64,000 nucleotides of DNA from Oxytricha trifallax (lineage: Eukaryota > Ciliophora > Spirotrichea > Sporadotrichida > Oxytrichidae), in assembly GCA_000711775.1 (NCBI GenBank), contig ARYC01000593.1:62001-126000 (forward strand), read 5' to 3'. The notes beneath the pieces were generated by a model. It made no database searches. It saw nothing but the letters and a program-made list of their open reading frames with translations, and was not told the DNA's origin. The translations under genes and the position numbers were made by a program. Every line of letters starts with the position of its first letter. The first letter of the stretch is position 1. Positions 34,850-46,344 of the stretch are shown in pieces.

Positions 34850-36544
34850 TAATAATAATAATTAATCCTCATCGGGGGCTCAAGGCCCCCCGGATGAATA
34901 TATATGTTAAATATATGTAAGGGTCAAGCCCTTTTAATGTTTATATTAATTTTTAAGCTCCAGATTTTCCGTCTTATGACTTTCTGGAACTATTTAAGAT
35001 TGATTCTGACTTATTTGAGGTTTCTCTCTGCTTCCTCAGTGATATCTGGGTTGTAGTTTGTCCTCATTCTCTCTATGGTGAAGTTGAGGATATAGGCTAG
35101 TTGTTGTTTAGCTTATTTAATAAAATCATCTATGTCACCATTAATGTGTGGTAAGTGTTCCCAATCTGCTGTGAAGGAACATCCACAGTTGCAAATGATA
35201 GTTTTTTCCAAACAGTTTAGGTTAATTAGTAATCAAATTTGTGAGAGTGTTTGGTAAGTATTTGGTCATCATTTTGGCTCTATGATATTTGAATTTGTAT
35301 TCTGGTTTATCAACATCGTTTTAGAAGTTAGAAAATCCAGCCCAGGTGTACCATATTTGATCGTATTTTTCAATCCAGTCTAGAGCTATTGTAGTTGAGT
35401 TTTCAAAGATTGTTTGATATTTATCTAGAACTGAAGAGATTATGATGATATCTGTTAAAAAGGGAGAGTTGGCGTATAGTTTTTCTTTGTTAGCATAGAA
35501 CGTTTTTAGGAAAGAATCTCCCCTTTAGAGGAAGGTTGCTGTGTTTCTCTTGTAAATTGTCATCATTTCTTTAAGATGTTATGGTTTGGCTGCTGCTAGT
35601 ATTGGTGTGAGCCTAGTTTGTACTTTCGAGAAGACATATTATTGATAGACTCTATGATAAAGGTAGTCATCGCATTTGAATCTATTAAGAAATGAGGTTC
35701 TAGATTCTGAGTGAAGTTAACCAATGACTTCCTCAAAAATCTTTTTTGGGTGTTGACTTAGGTTTAGTCCTAAGTATCTGAACTTTTTCTTTAGATTTGA
35801 TAAATTATTGAAGTCGAATTCTTAAGCGCTGATGTCTACACATTTGTCTTCATTTATTATGAGTCCGTACTTTTGGAAGTGTTATTAAACTTTTTGTTTT
35901 ATGTCTGGTATGTTGTTTCCTGGTTTAAACAAGAAAGCTATGTCATCTGCATATATTTTTATCTTCTTTCTGATTTTAATTCTGTATTTTATTTCGAAAG
36001 TTCTGATGGCATTGTCCAATAGGAGTACAAAGAAGAGAGGGGATGTTTTTCCCCCTTAAGGTACTCCTCTACTAATTTGGATCTGTTCTTCTTACCATGT
36101 GAGGTTATAAGGTTGAATGAGATGAGTAGCTGTTATAAGCATCTTGTCCCATAAGTCTATTTGGTTTTGGTCGGGGATATCAAATTCTGGTTGGGTAGAC
36201 ATACTATTGTCAATTAGTTTCTGTTCAGTTTTCTGATCAGAAAACTGTTGTGTGACGTATTAGTTAGGTTCCTATTTAGTAGGTAGCAATGTTTCCTATT
36301 AGATATCCATCTCTTCAACCTCAAATTGTAAGAGGGGTGGTGGTGATATTTGCGTCTTTTTAAGATTCTCGAATTTTTCGATTTCATCTTCTAGATCCCA
36401 AATATCAAAGTCAGAGTCATTATCACCTAGATCTGAACTTATGTCAAAGTTTTATAGGTTCACGCAAGTGTACCCCTTGATGATAGCCATAAAAGCCGTC
36501 ATGTATGAAATATGTTTTTAGTTCAGTTCTAATTTAATAATAAT
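34850..36544 (-). mobile_element. LINE (non-LTR retrotransposon), 5'-truncated
   Basis: The minus-strand element ends in an (ATT)n tail (34850-34863). Just inside is a 6-bp-stem hairpin, GGGGGC-CTTGA-GCCCCC, at about 34872-34890. It is bounded by perfect 15-bp direct repeats. Length is 1.7 kb against 4-6 kb for a full LINE, and no endonuclease is present, so it is truncated at its 5' side (the right end). Target-primed reverse transcription explains both the truncation and the duplication. Confidence 0.92.
34935..36502 (-). pseudogene. Reverse transcriptase of the LINE, C-terminal part
   Basis: Read on the minus strand with TAA/TAG as Gln. The first 110 residues are acidic and Gln-rich (SDLGDNDSDFDIWDLEDEIE; QNQIDLWDKMLITATHLIQP). 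Next come the fingers/palm motifs ISRGVPQGGKTSPL and, after one frame change, LLLDNAIRTFEIKYRIK, then the catalytic IYADDIAFLF. After that are the thumb and a C-terminal region (KFRYLGLNLSQHPKKIFEEV; QIWYTWAGFSNFQNDVDKPE) ending at a TGA near 34938 after INIKRA. The YADD box and RGVPQG place it among LINE reverse transcriptases. The clade is not assigned. The endonuclease domain is missing. Confidence 0.9.
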
Positions 36545-36559
36545 TATAGAAATTATATA
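36545..36559 (+). repeat. 15-bp target duplication of the LINE, right copy
   Basis: ATAGAAATTATATAA, matching 34835-34849. Confidence 0.85.
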
Positions 36560-36607
36560 AACTATTAATCTTTCATAATATATCATTCAACTGATAAAAT
36601 CAAAATA

Positions 36608-37453
36608 ATGATGATGAAGGCAGCTCATCCTAAAATAATCACACTCACTGCTAGAAATATCGTTAGAAAAGTCTGCTAACTAATCAACTAATTATAGATT
36701 AAACTCATGATAAGACAATTTAAAGTGACAAAAACTGTGGCATACATTGTTCAACTATTGACCCTGCAACTAATATAAATGCTAATAATCCTTACTATTA
36801 ACAGCAAGTTTATAAAGCCCCAATATAATACTAAAAGATCGAACTCAGACGCCGCTTCGATACAGGAATTATAGTTTGAGCTTTAATAAATAGCAGCCCT
36901 TCTCCAAGTACTGAAACTAGAACACTTACCTATATCAAATGACGATGATGAAGACTGAAGCTTGGATGAGGAAGTTTATTAATTTGACTATTATAAAACA
37001 TATGAGGAAAATCTAGTTAGCACACCTGCTTATAGCAAGAAGACAAGTGACCATACCAAGAACGCAGCTTCATAAGTGAAGACTCCAAAGACAAAAAACC
37101 TGCAACCAGATTCCCTGAGAAATATCTAAAAATATATTTAAACCAATTAATAGACGTCACTAATAACCTTCAGTACTAATAAGGAATTATATAAAGAAAA
37201 AATTTATTAATAAATATGGATCCACTCCAATCATAAAATAATAAAATTAAAATTATTATTAGTTTTATTAAGTTGGATTCAACTTATTAGATTTGAAAAC
37301 CATCATCAAAACGTATCTAAAAACCATATTAGATACAAGTGTCTTGCATTTTCATTAGGATAAATCTCATAAATACTGTATTCTACGAATAAATAAAGAT
37401 ATTCTTCCTCGCCATTTCAACAGTTAGTGATTAAATTGGCAAGAGAACTATGA
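36608..37453 (+). pseudogene. Candidate gene with one in-frame TGA
   Basis: ATG 36608 opens 116 codons to TGA 36956. The very same frame then runs on for 164 codons to TGA 37451. Just before the first TGA is HLPISNDDDED, just after it SLDEEVYQFDYYKTYEENLV, so an acidic stretch appears to continue across it. Next come TPAYSKKTSDHTKNAASQVK and a Lys/Gln-rich tail. Composition is good up to about 37110 and then drifts to AT-type residues. The TGA could be a point change in a decaying gene. Another frame across 36770-36890 (NNPYYQQQVYKAPIQYQK) is also well composed, so the true frame of the first part is uncertain. Confidence 0.35.
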
Positions 37454-38210
37454 AATCAACGTCAAAATAAATGACAATGAACTAGAGGATTTTTATAATA
37501 AGAAAAACTTTATTTGCACTGACACAAAAAGGAAGTCGCTCACATATTCAGACCATTCAACTTATATATTAAATAAGAATGTTTTCGCAAAAGAAGCCTA
37601 TTGTTAAAACATTGAAGCAAACTACCACAATTTAACTCATAAAAATTAATGTTTATCAAAAATCAAAATGAAAAACTCATATTCTCTATCCAATTCAAAA
37701 AATTTGACGTCAAAGACAAGAATTCACAATTAAAATTGTAAACAACAAGATGCAAAGAAGAAAGGGAAGAAAGTAAGGAGAACTAGAAAGTAGATAGTTT
37801 TTAAAAATTCAGCGAAAAAAGAAAGAAGGAAAGAAAATTCAGTAGTCATAGGAGCTAGCACTCCTTTTTTAAATGGTGTTGTTTCTTTCATACTACTGCG
37901 TATAAAGGATGGTGGTCTACTGAATCCTCAATTGGATCAAATTATTAGTTATATTACTATAATACTTTAAATTTGTGCATTTTAAGAAAGAAACTTTATA
38001 TTTATTATTAATTTTAATTTTTACTTATGCAATTTTACTTTAGATTAGACTAAAACAAGTCGACCTCGTTACTTATTTTTAATAGCATTTATAGTATTAT
38101 ACTACTTGTTTGAATTTTACTAGTCAATTATAATAAATTAAATTAAATAGGTTAAATTAAAAAGTTAATACAAATTTAAGATGTGTTAATCATTTAATTG
38201 TCACTGATTT
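37454..38210 (+). other. Open Lys/Asn-rich frame, weak
   Basis: One plus frame is open from about 37430 to TGA near 38206. Its first 110 codons (ELEDFYNKKNFICTDTKRKS, then a basic patch KKKGKKVRRTRK) are better than background. The rest looks like random AT-rich translation. It may be a downstream part of the 36608 gene. Confidence 0.25.
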
Positions 38211-38329
38211 GATACCTTGTAATTTTAGTTTAATTTGGATTACTTAAGATAAATATATTTAATAAAAATCACTTTTCATCTAAATGAGCATATAAATTTT
38301 ATCCTTGCAATCTTAAATGCTCACTATAT

Positions 38330-38881
38330 GAGAATGGGAAGAATTCTGTTATTGTTCTCAAATTACAATTTATCAGCTTCATCTTTAGCTTCTCCACCAA
38401 ATTTACCAATCATGATAATTCCTTAGGTTTATTGGTCAACCACAAATTTTCACAAAAATATCAATAAAGTTGGTCATAATAAATTGACTATCACCAATAC
38501 CATTGACGGTGGATTGAACAAACTAGGTTATAGTAGTCTGATCACTTCTTCATGGATGAAAAGTACTAGGTGTGGTGGAAATAGCAATTCATCTAGGAGT
38601 GTAAGAATATTCGATTCCTGGTTTTTATTGATCAATAAGCCTAATTTTGTTCTATTATTTAATGATAGACTTTACTTTATAGTATCAAGGGCTGGATTAT
38701 TCTTTGTATTGCTAATGACGAGATTGATTTAAGCATTAATTTGCACAACAATAGCAATGCTGAATGTTGCGAAAGTAGTTGGTGCATTAATAACTGAAGA
38801 TTCATAGTCTGTGTATTTCTTTGTCAGTTGAAGTACCTTAAACTTCTGGATCCTAGTGATGAGAGCCAGCTCTTTTGTCAT
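38330..38881 (-). pseudogene. Candidate gene, 135-codon frame plus downstream blocks
   Basis: ATG 38881 to TGA 38474 is 135 codons: MTKELALITRIQKFKVLQLT, then YESSVINAPTTFATFSIAIV, then ESNILTLLDELLFPPHLVL. Overlapping frames continue with good composition (QFVQSTVNGIGDSQFIMTNF and IGKFGGEAKDEADKLQFENN) to about 38335. This suggests a longer original reading broken by frame changes. No family is recognised. The region is clearly less AT-rich than its flanks. Confidence 0.4.
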
Positions 38882-39221
38882 TCTCACCATTTAACATTTT
38901 GGCTTTAAAGACGAGGGTTTATTGAAATTGGAAAGTATCCTAAATAAAATATTCCTTATTATTAATTAATTTGGGAAAAATTTTATGGTAATTAATGAAT
39001 AAATAACATGGTATGAATAACTTACCTGCCTACATTTTATAACTTAAAAAATAACCTTTACGTGCTTATAACAATAACTGGATGCCTGTTGTCTGGTAAC
39101 AAAGACTTTTCTAGATGAAATTTAAAATCAATGATAGATAGTTCTCAATAAGTCCTTATTTCGTTCACAAGAATGCTTTAGACAATTTATATTTATTTTA
39201 TAAATTAACAATTTTATCAAT
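38882..39221. other. AT-rich DNA, no gene seen
   Basis: Spacer with no supported feature. Confidence 0.4.
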
Positions 39222-39772
39222 GAGTTAAAATTGAGTGAATTTCCAAAATATAATCAAATAATCAATCATTTATTCACACTAATTTAATATTAATTTTTTA
39301 ATTCTAATTAAACAGCATCTATCTCGAAATTTTGATCATTTCGAGATACGTGCCAAATAAATATAATAAATTACTCAAATATTGAATCACATAATATTAA
39401 TGAAATTAAGTTTTTATCAAATTAATAGTTCATTTTTAAACTAAATCAAGATAAAATAATGTAGGTAAATTATTAATATATTAAGCTAAGATTTTTTAAA
39501 ATAATCAGTAATTTCTATCTGATTTCTAAATTTTATATTAAACTTTAAAATAATTAAAAAATGAACTATTAATTTGATAAAAACTTAATTTCATTAATAT
39601 TAAGTGATTCAATATATGAGTTATTTATTATATTTATTTGGCACGTATCTCGAAATGATCAAAATTTCGAGATAGATGCTGTTTAATTAGAATTAAAAAA
39701 TTAATATTAAATTAGTGTGAATAAATGATTGATTATTTGATTATATTTTGGAAATTCACTCAATTTTAACTC
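39222..39772. mobile_element. Foldback (MITE-like) element, family A, copy 3
   Basis: A palindrome of about 550 bp, starting GAGTTAAAATTGAGTGAATT with the mirror at the right end, flanked by AAT on both sides. The arms carry ATCTATCTCGAAATTTTGAT and TTCGAGATACGTGCCAAA (the family-A core). Arms match closely over at least 200 bp, so this is the best preserved copy of the family. Confidence 0.85.
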
Positions 39773-40489
39773 AATGATCACTAAAATAGTAATTACAAGG
39801 TATCAAATAGATTACAGTTACCAATGAAAACATCTTGAATTTGTTTTAAATTTTCTCATTTTTACCTATTTCAATGTATTTTTTATAATCAACAACATAG
39901 TTCTATTGACATATATTGTTTAAAAAAATAAATACTTTTTTGATTTATTAGTAGTAGGAAAAATGAAATAAATAAGTGTTATAATTTTATCTCAAAGTTG
40001 AGTTGAAATAAGATCGTGTAAACAATTGGACAATTGTGGTTCTCCGCTATAATCTTTATTGTCTGCTTCTTCCACTTAGAAGTGTTACCCACTGTTTCTT
40101 CCTAGTTTTCTATTGAGTTTGACTGCTCTTACTTTCTTGTTTTATCATATATTTAAATAAATTAAAGTTGAATTAGAGTTTATCAATCGAAATATTTGTG
40201 AAATACTTTCTAACATTAGTAAATATAAATATTTGACTTTAGAATTTTGAATTTTTCGTTTTACATAATGTTTTTAATTCCGATGTAAACAAAAAATTCT
40301 AAATTGATTATATTATATTCCTTTATTTGAAAAATATATGATTAATGAAAAGTGACGATAAAATTTTAAGAATAAAATAACTGTAAATAATATTAGGTAT
40401 GATAGAAAAAATAAAAAAAGAATCAGAAAGAACGAAATAAAAAATATGGAAAATTACTTTATGGTTTATTAGAAAATTTGAAAACAGTT

Positions 40490-40849
40490 TCAAGAAATCT
40501 GCAGCCATTAAAAAGTAAGACAATGAAGCATGGAATATAATTTATAATTACTTAATATAATATAGTATTCTAGTAGCTTATTTAGGCTATAAAAGACTTT
40601 AAGAAAAAAAAGGGTGTATATTCTGTTTGTTGAGGTTTGAGGAGCACTATGAGGTAGATTTGAGCTAGATTTGAAAATAGAGCATGGCAATTATGGGGTG
40701 TTAATGAGGTTGCGATCTATATTAAAGAATTCAATTATTGAATGTGCACCAAAAATTTTTTAATTGCAGATTTAAAGTTTTTCCCAACAAAAGCCAAAAT
40801 CAGCGAGTGAGAAAATGAGATAAGTGATAAGGACTATTTATTAATCCAT
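40490..40849 (-). CDS. Hypothetical ORF, 119 codons
   Basis: ATG 40849 to TGA 40490 without interruption. It contains IFSLADFGFCWEKLQICNQK, IDRNLINTPQLPCSIFKSSS and NLPHSAPQTSTNRIYTLFFL. The word LADFGF resembles kinase subdomain VII, but no other kinase motif is present on either side, so I do not call it a kinase. The Ser/Pro/Thr stretch is unusual for random AT-rich DNA. The function is unknown. Confidence 0.3.
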
Positions 40850-40989
40850 TCCATTTTAAATAAATTAAATATAAAAATTAAACAAATTAAAAATAAAAAG
40901 AAATAATAAAGCAAACTAAAGCGTTTAAAAGAGATCAAAAATAATTCCAAACAAAATTTAGAGATTGCAATAATAAATTATATATTTTT

Positions 40990-41400
40990 ATTAGGGTTTA
41001 TTTATAGATATTATAGGATTATTTATAGCTTTGATTTGATAGAGAAGTACCTAACATTGAGATGTCAAAGAAATTTTAATTACTCAATTAAGATTCCCTG
41101 CCTTCCGAATAGTTAAAACTTAGATCTATCATTTTATAAAATTTGGTCCACCGTAACCTCTGACAAGTGCAAATAATTAAGTCTTTATATTTTTAATTCT
41201 GGAAATATTTGATACCTAAATTACTGTTATTAAAAACTTAATTTTAATAATGAGAATTTTTGACACTTTATTATATTCAAGACTTCTTTAATCGCTTTGA
41301 AGTCGCTCGTTAAGTTTCAAAATACACTGATATAGGTTTAAGACTTGCTTTCAAAGCAATATTATTCTCTTCCTGAAGTTGAGTCAAGATTTCTAAAATT
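40990..41400 (+). pseudogene. Candidate gene blocks, unknown
   Basis: Two neighbouring plus-strand blocks, 41008-41211 (YSFDLIEKYLTLRCQRNFNY; IWSTVTSDKCKQLSLYI) and about 41278-41388 (DFFNRFEVARQVSKYTDIGL), the second competing with another open frame over the same bases. A short (TTCAA)n run follows at 41457-41480. No family is recognised. Confidence 0.25.
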
Positions 41401-42980
41401 GTTTGTTTATTAAACTTCTTTAATTTTATTTTTTAAAAAATGTAAAATCTAATTAAATTCAATTCAATTCAATTCAATTTTATTTTATTTACAATCTCTG
41501 AGATTCGATAAGTTTTTTATTATTGATTGTTAAATATTAAAAATATTTAATATCAATATATACTGCATTCCATCTAAAATTTAATCATCATATATTATAA
41601 AATTGAAATTTATATTTTGTTTACGTAAATATTTAGATTTTATTTTACTTTTATAAAAATATCCTTAAAATACATTCTCATTTATCAGAATAAGATTAAT
41701 TAAAAAGAATTGAAATCGAATTTTTAATCCCTAATTTCTTAAGATTAAGGGTTTTTCTACATTATTTTATAAAGTTCATTTTTATTTTAATTTATTAAAT
41801 CTATTAATCCAATTTTATAAGGATGGTCGCATTAATGACTGATAAATATTACTCTGCTGTATATTTTAAATCCCATAATAATATGAGATATAATGATTTA
41901 TATTACTGAGATTTAATTTAGATAATTATTAATATCATTTTTTATCACTAATCGCTAAAAATGATGCTCTTAAAGCAATATAATCATTTTATAAACAAAA
42001 TTAATAAGAAGTAATAATAATTAAAATGAAGAATATTTAAATTAATGTGTGTACATATGGGCAATGTTTTATTACTAGATTTAATATAGGATTTTTTGTA
42101 AAATGACTCAATCTGTGATTTATTAATGGGTTATAAATGAATATTTATTAAAACTTAATAAACCTAGATAAATAAACAATTCAGAAACAATTTCCATATT
42201 TAAGTGATGATATCTAAATGTAAATAAACAATAAATTATACAAACAAACTTCAGATTATCAACACTATCGATAGTGTTAAATTATAAATAATATGTAATA
42301 ATTAACTAGACAATACCCATGAAATCTATAGAGAATTGGTATAAAATAGAGTTATATAATGGTTTAAGAAAAGTATAATATCAGACAATATAACAGAGAA
42401 ATGACTAAAATAAGAAAAAGAAACTTTTTAATAGCATTGATGAGAATCATTTGAATAATAATTTAAAGCTATATTAAATAAATATAACAGAATAATGATG
42501 GAATAGTTTTATTAAATAATATTTTTGTGCTTGTTAACCAAATCATATCCATCTCTATGTTCTAATTTGGAGAAAAAAAAGGTGTCCAATATGAGGTGAC
42601 TATGTTAATATAGCATAGAACATATTTTTAATAGAACATTTATCATGTTTATTTGAATAAATAAAACTCCAAGAGTAATATTGGAAAATAAATATAAATA
42701 TGGAAAATAAATTAATAAAATATTTTTATTTTTATAATAGTTTCTTTAGCTTTTAATTAAACTAATAAATTACAATATTTATAGAGCATTAATAAAAAAA
42801 ACATAATGCTTCTTTATTGAATGATTTGATTAAATTTTATTTATACATCTCTTAATGTTATAAAAATTTTGCATTAAGTCCTAACATTGGAACTAATTCC
42901 CGATAACTGAGTGGGTCACAAGGTCCTCAACTTTCTTTCATCATCGCCAGTAGAGCTTGATCTGCAAATGTGACGGCTCG
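41401..42980. other. AT-rich DNA with a small TTCAA tandem tract
   Basis: Apart from the pentanucleotide tract AATTCAATTCAATTCAATTC near 41458 the stretch is plain AT-rich DNA without balanced frames. Confidence 0.4.
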
Positions 42981-43502
42981 TCATCGTGTCTTTCTCACAC
43001 ATTCACTTATTCCAGAGCCACCCAACTTCGAGATTACATTAAGATTTTGCTGGGCAATATAACAGTTGGCAAGAGATCTGAGAAAGTGATAATCAAAATA
43101 CATTTTATCATCTTTAGAGACCAGTTCACAAGTTGACCATTCTGGATGATGCATCCCATCGTAATTAGATAGAAAGAAGGGAAATGGTGGCTATATTTTA
43201 TAAATAATGAAAGATTCTACAGATTTTAACGCTTTTAAGGTTAAAAATTCTTATTTTATACTTACAAACAAAATCCTGAACAGCAATTTAAGACCGCTTT
43301 CTATAAATGTTTTGATAACATTCTAAGTTAATGATGATACAATATATTTGGGTAACGATTACAATAAAATGACGATAGAATCCCAAGACTCAATGACATT
43401 GATTTGACTCGTATTAAAGATATATATAATATAGGAAACAGAGATAAAGTATAAAAAGAACTTAATTTGGTGAAATGGGAGATTAATAAGTGTTAGTTTC
43501 AT
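42981..43502 (-). CDS. Intact-looking hypothetical protein, 173 residues, N-terminal hydrophobic segment
   Basis: ATG 43502 to TGA 42981 is open throughout. The N-terminus, MKLTLINLPFHQIKFFLYFI and on, is hydrophobic after a short basic start, fitting a signal anchor or signal peptide. The body includes VIESWDSIVILLQSLPKYIV and, in a less AT-rich stretch, NYDGMHHPEWSTCELVSKDD, YFDYHFLRSLANCYIAQQN and SKLGGSGISECVRKTR at the end. Four of its seven Gln codons are TAA or TAG. The C-terminal 80 residues have strongly protein-like composition. The protein is not recognised. The start is chosen because it is the first ATG after the hydrophobic run opens and the frame remains open. Confidence 0.5.
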
Positions 43503-43904
43503 GTTAAATTGGCTGATATCGATTTAATTTTAGCATTTTATAAGAAAAACTACCTTATCTCTACATTTATAATATCCTACTGGATTATACTAAAATGTTG
43601 CGTTCATTAACTGTGATCTCTCAGATGACTTGAATATTCTTTAGTTTATCGAATTTCACTGTCGTTCTAATACTTTAATATTTTTGATAAGTGATCCAAT
43701 CCTAATATGAACTTCCTTTATTGCTTTGAAAAAAATCTGGTAAAAATTACAGCACCGTAATTTCAAAAATTGGCTCAAGAAATGTTAATCACTTTTCAAG
43801 TAGCAAAATGATAATTCCTATTTTAATATCTTTTTACTTTTAAACTCCGTTCGATTCAGTTAAAGCATCAAAGGTTATGATATTGAGACTTTCTGGGAAA
43901 TTAT

Positions 43905-44530
43905 AATGAATACGTGCCATATAAATAGAATTAATAAATTAAGCTACTAATCTCAAACAATAAATGAAATTTATTTTTAAAAATTTATTTTTCATTAATT
44001 AATTAGCCAATATTAAATTTACAAGTAAATTATAATAAAATGTGTAAAAACATGAAGATTAAAAAATATTCAACATTATTTGCGGGATAAATTATAAAAC
44101 CCCGTTAGTCAATTAAGAATGAAGATTGGGGATTATGATTAGTAAAATTAAAATATATTTATTATTGGCGTAAATTATTAAAGTTTTGGCTAATTATTAA
44201 AGCCATTGGCTCGAATAATTGTCTCTATAAAATAAACCAATCAGGGTGCGTAAATTTGTTTTTAGCCTAATTATAATTAATTTTAGCCAATAATAATATA
44301 TTTTTAATTTCTTTATTCTTAATCCCCAATCTTCATTCTTAATTGACTAACGGGGTTTTATAAAAATGTAAATATATGCTTTAAATGATAAAAAACAATC
44401 AATTTTTTATAACTAAATTTAATTTATATTTAGAATATATTAACTTAATTTATTAATTCTATTTATTTGGAACATACCTCGAATTATATTAAAGATACAT
44501 ACCATTTTAATATATTTAAATATAGTTAGC
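43905..44530. mobile_element. Foldback (MITE-like) element, family A, degenerate copy 4
   Basis: The arms are recognisable by ATACGTGCCATATAAATAGA on the left and the mirror TTCTATTTATTTGGAACATA on the right, but they have diverged a lot. The copy is opened by a 270-bp inverted-repeat element at 44093-44362. The outer boundaries are approximate. Confidence 0.6.
44093..44362. mobile_element. Short inverted-repeat element nested in family A copy 4
   Basis: The 43-bp terminal inverted repeats start TATAAAACCCCGTTAGTCAA and include GAATGAAGATTGGGGATTA. The interior carries TTATTATTGGC..TAAA and its partial mirror. No coding capacity, MITE-like. No other copy was seen in the window. Confidence 0.75.
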
Positions 44531-44623
44531 AATTATTCGTGTATCAAGTGTTGATGACTATTTCATATATGAAAATTCAAATAAATTTTAATCATTCTAT
44601 AAGCAGTATTCTCTTTTTATTCA

Positions 44624-45264
44624 TGCAAAAGAAATCTGCGCCACTTTATAAACTATAGTGGGTGTCCTCTTGATCCTGAAATCCCTATAAAATTTATTCC
44701 CTAAAATAGCCTGATAAATAGGCTTTGGAATCCTTGTTCTCATAATATGTAAAATGTTTGTGATCCCTAGAAATTAAAAAATAAGATTAATTTAATGAAC
44801 ACTAAGTCAACCGAAGATATGGTTGTATTAAATTGCTTATTAGTCGGTAAAACATAATTGAATGAGTTGAGGTATTCATGGATGAATACTCTTCTGCTGA
44901 TATCGCAGAATAAATCAGTAATTTGTTGAGAGGATTCATGCATGATCGGAGAAACCTTCTCTATGATATATTTGAACAACAGTTATAAATTATAAGAATT
45001 CTCAAGTCTAATGCCCGATCAAGAGAATCTTATGCTTTCCTATCTTGTGAGAGTAATTTCGGTTACTCCTCTCTTTTAATTCATGAATCACTCATTTTCC
45101 AATTTTTGAACTTTCTATGATTAATTGTTTTTTTGGTTAATCTCTGTCTGTAGCAATTTCACTGTGGTTGACTATAGGCTAATGAGATTTTTAAATTGCT
45201 CTCGGATAACTATACTTTCAGGATTGAGGATTATTCTTGCCAAGGGATTCTTCTGCATCTGAAA
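44624..45264 (-). pseudogene. Candidate gene in four blocks
   Basis: Minus-strand blocks: about 45264-45093 (MQKNPLARIILNPESIVIRE, Gln/Lys-rich after), an overlapping frame to about 45010 (ELKERSNRNYSHKIGKHKIL), 44985-44741 (VSPIMHESSQQITDLFCDIS; FIHEYLNSFNYVLPTNKQF), and ATG 44746 to TGA about 44624 (RTRIPKPIYQAILGNKFYRD). Before the last block the sense strand has a pyrimidine-rich TTTTTTAATTTCTAG, which looks like a 3' splice site, but the phase does not rejoin cleanly with any obvious GT donor. Unrecognised protein, with good composition throughout. Confidence 0.4.
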
Positions 45265-45423
45265 TTTTGTAAGTTATGAGGCTTTTAGTATTAAATATTT
45301 TAATGCGCAAATCATTTAAACTAAAATAAAATCAACTTCAAAATTATTATAAAATTAAAATTGTTGAAACTTTCAAACTTAATAAAATGGAGTATTCGCG
45401 AACTAAATCCAAGTTTCTTTTCA

Positions 45424-46344
45424 CCAGTAGTACCTGTAGGTACCGTTGAGCAAAGGAGAAACCTACATAGCACTGGAAATCATTGACGCCAAGGCTCTCA
45501 AGAACATTATATATACCAAAGTAAAATATAATAACGACTCCAAGAAAATCTAGTGTAGATTAATCACTAAATAAAATCAAATACATTTACAAAGATTAAT
45601 TAATCAAGATTTAGATTGAGTTGTGATACAGTGTTATTTATATCTTTAAAATATATCATTAGATTTTAATAAAACAACAAAAATTTTAAGTTAATATATT
45701 ATTGTTATCGTACTATTATATTCCACTTTCTTAGTGATAAATTTAAAAACAATTTATAATTAAAAACTAAAATTGAAAAATAAATTATTTGTCAATTAAA
45801 TTATAATGTTGTTGTATAATATTTTAAAATTTGTGAATGAATTTTTTAAAAACACTCCAACAAACTCTAACTCTAATTCTATATATCGTAAGGAATAAAG
45901 TATGGTTTAAATAATTTTATTAGTAAATATTGAGATTTCAATCTTAAATAATCACTCATTTCTAGTAAATATTTATAAAATTGACTTACTAGAACCTTGC
46001 GTATGGTAAGAACCGAACCAGAGTGGAAACATTTATTTTGTGAAGAGACCACAGCTCAACGACTATCGTTACTGGAACATCTACGCTGGTAAGGACTCAG
46101 CCCATGATCAAGATGAAGTGATTAAGACATATAACGATAAAGTTCGAACAAAAAGCAGTTAGCAAGATTCTCAAGAGCATAGCGGCATTAGAAACTCTCA
46201 GAAAATATCAAGACAGCGAATGATGATGGAAGGCAGGAGCAGGATGAGGGTGAAAGTATGAAAGAGAAAGATGAATAGCAACTTGAGCACGATCAGATTC
46301 TTGATGATTATGACAATGAAAGCTAAGTTAAACTTGGTGGATGA
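45424..46344 (+). pseudogene. Candidate gene segments, acidic C-terminus
   Basis: A first block near 45440-45610 reads GETYIALEIIDAKALKNIIY, which faintly resembles a kinase N-lobe strand, and then a Gln-rich stretch to TGA. After about 400 bp of AT-rich DNA a second block (about 46030-46260) reads KRPQLNDYRYWNIYAGKDSA and a shifted frame gives KTANDDGRQEQDEGESMKEK and an acidic tail ending QVKLGG before TGA 46342. The clean end and acidic tail look like a true C-terminus. The gap could be an eliminated segment. The product is unknown. Confidence 0.4.

Noticed and set aside
40700-40849. LADFGF word suggesting a kinase at 40.8 kb
   Set aside because: No HRD, APE or other kinase motif on either side in any frame. 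A four-residue match alone is weak.
44760-44815. Spliceosomal intron ending TTTTTTAATTTCTAG on the minus strand
   Set aside because: The 3' site looks good, but no GT donor upstream restores the reading frame of the next block without a further change.
45440-45500. Kinase N-lobe-like GETYIALEIIDAK
   Set aside because: No glycine loop before it and no later kinase motifs in the neighbouring blocks. Kept only as an unknown coding segment.
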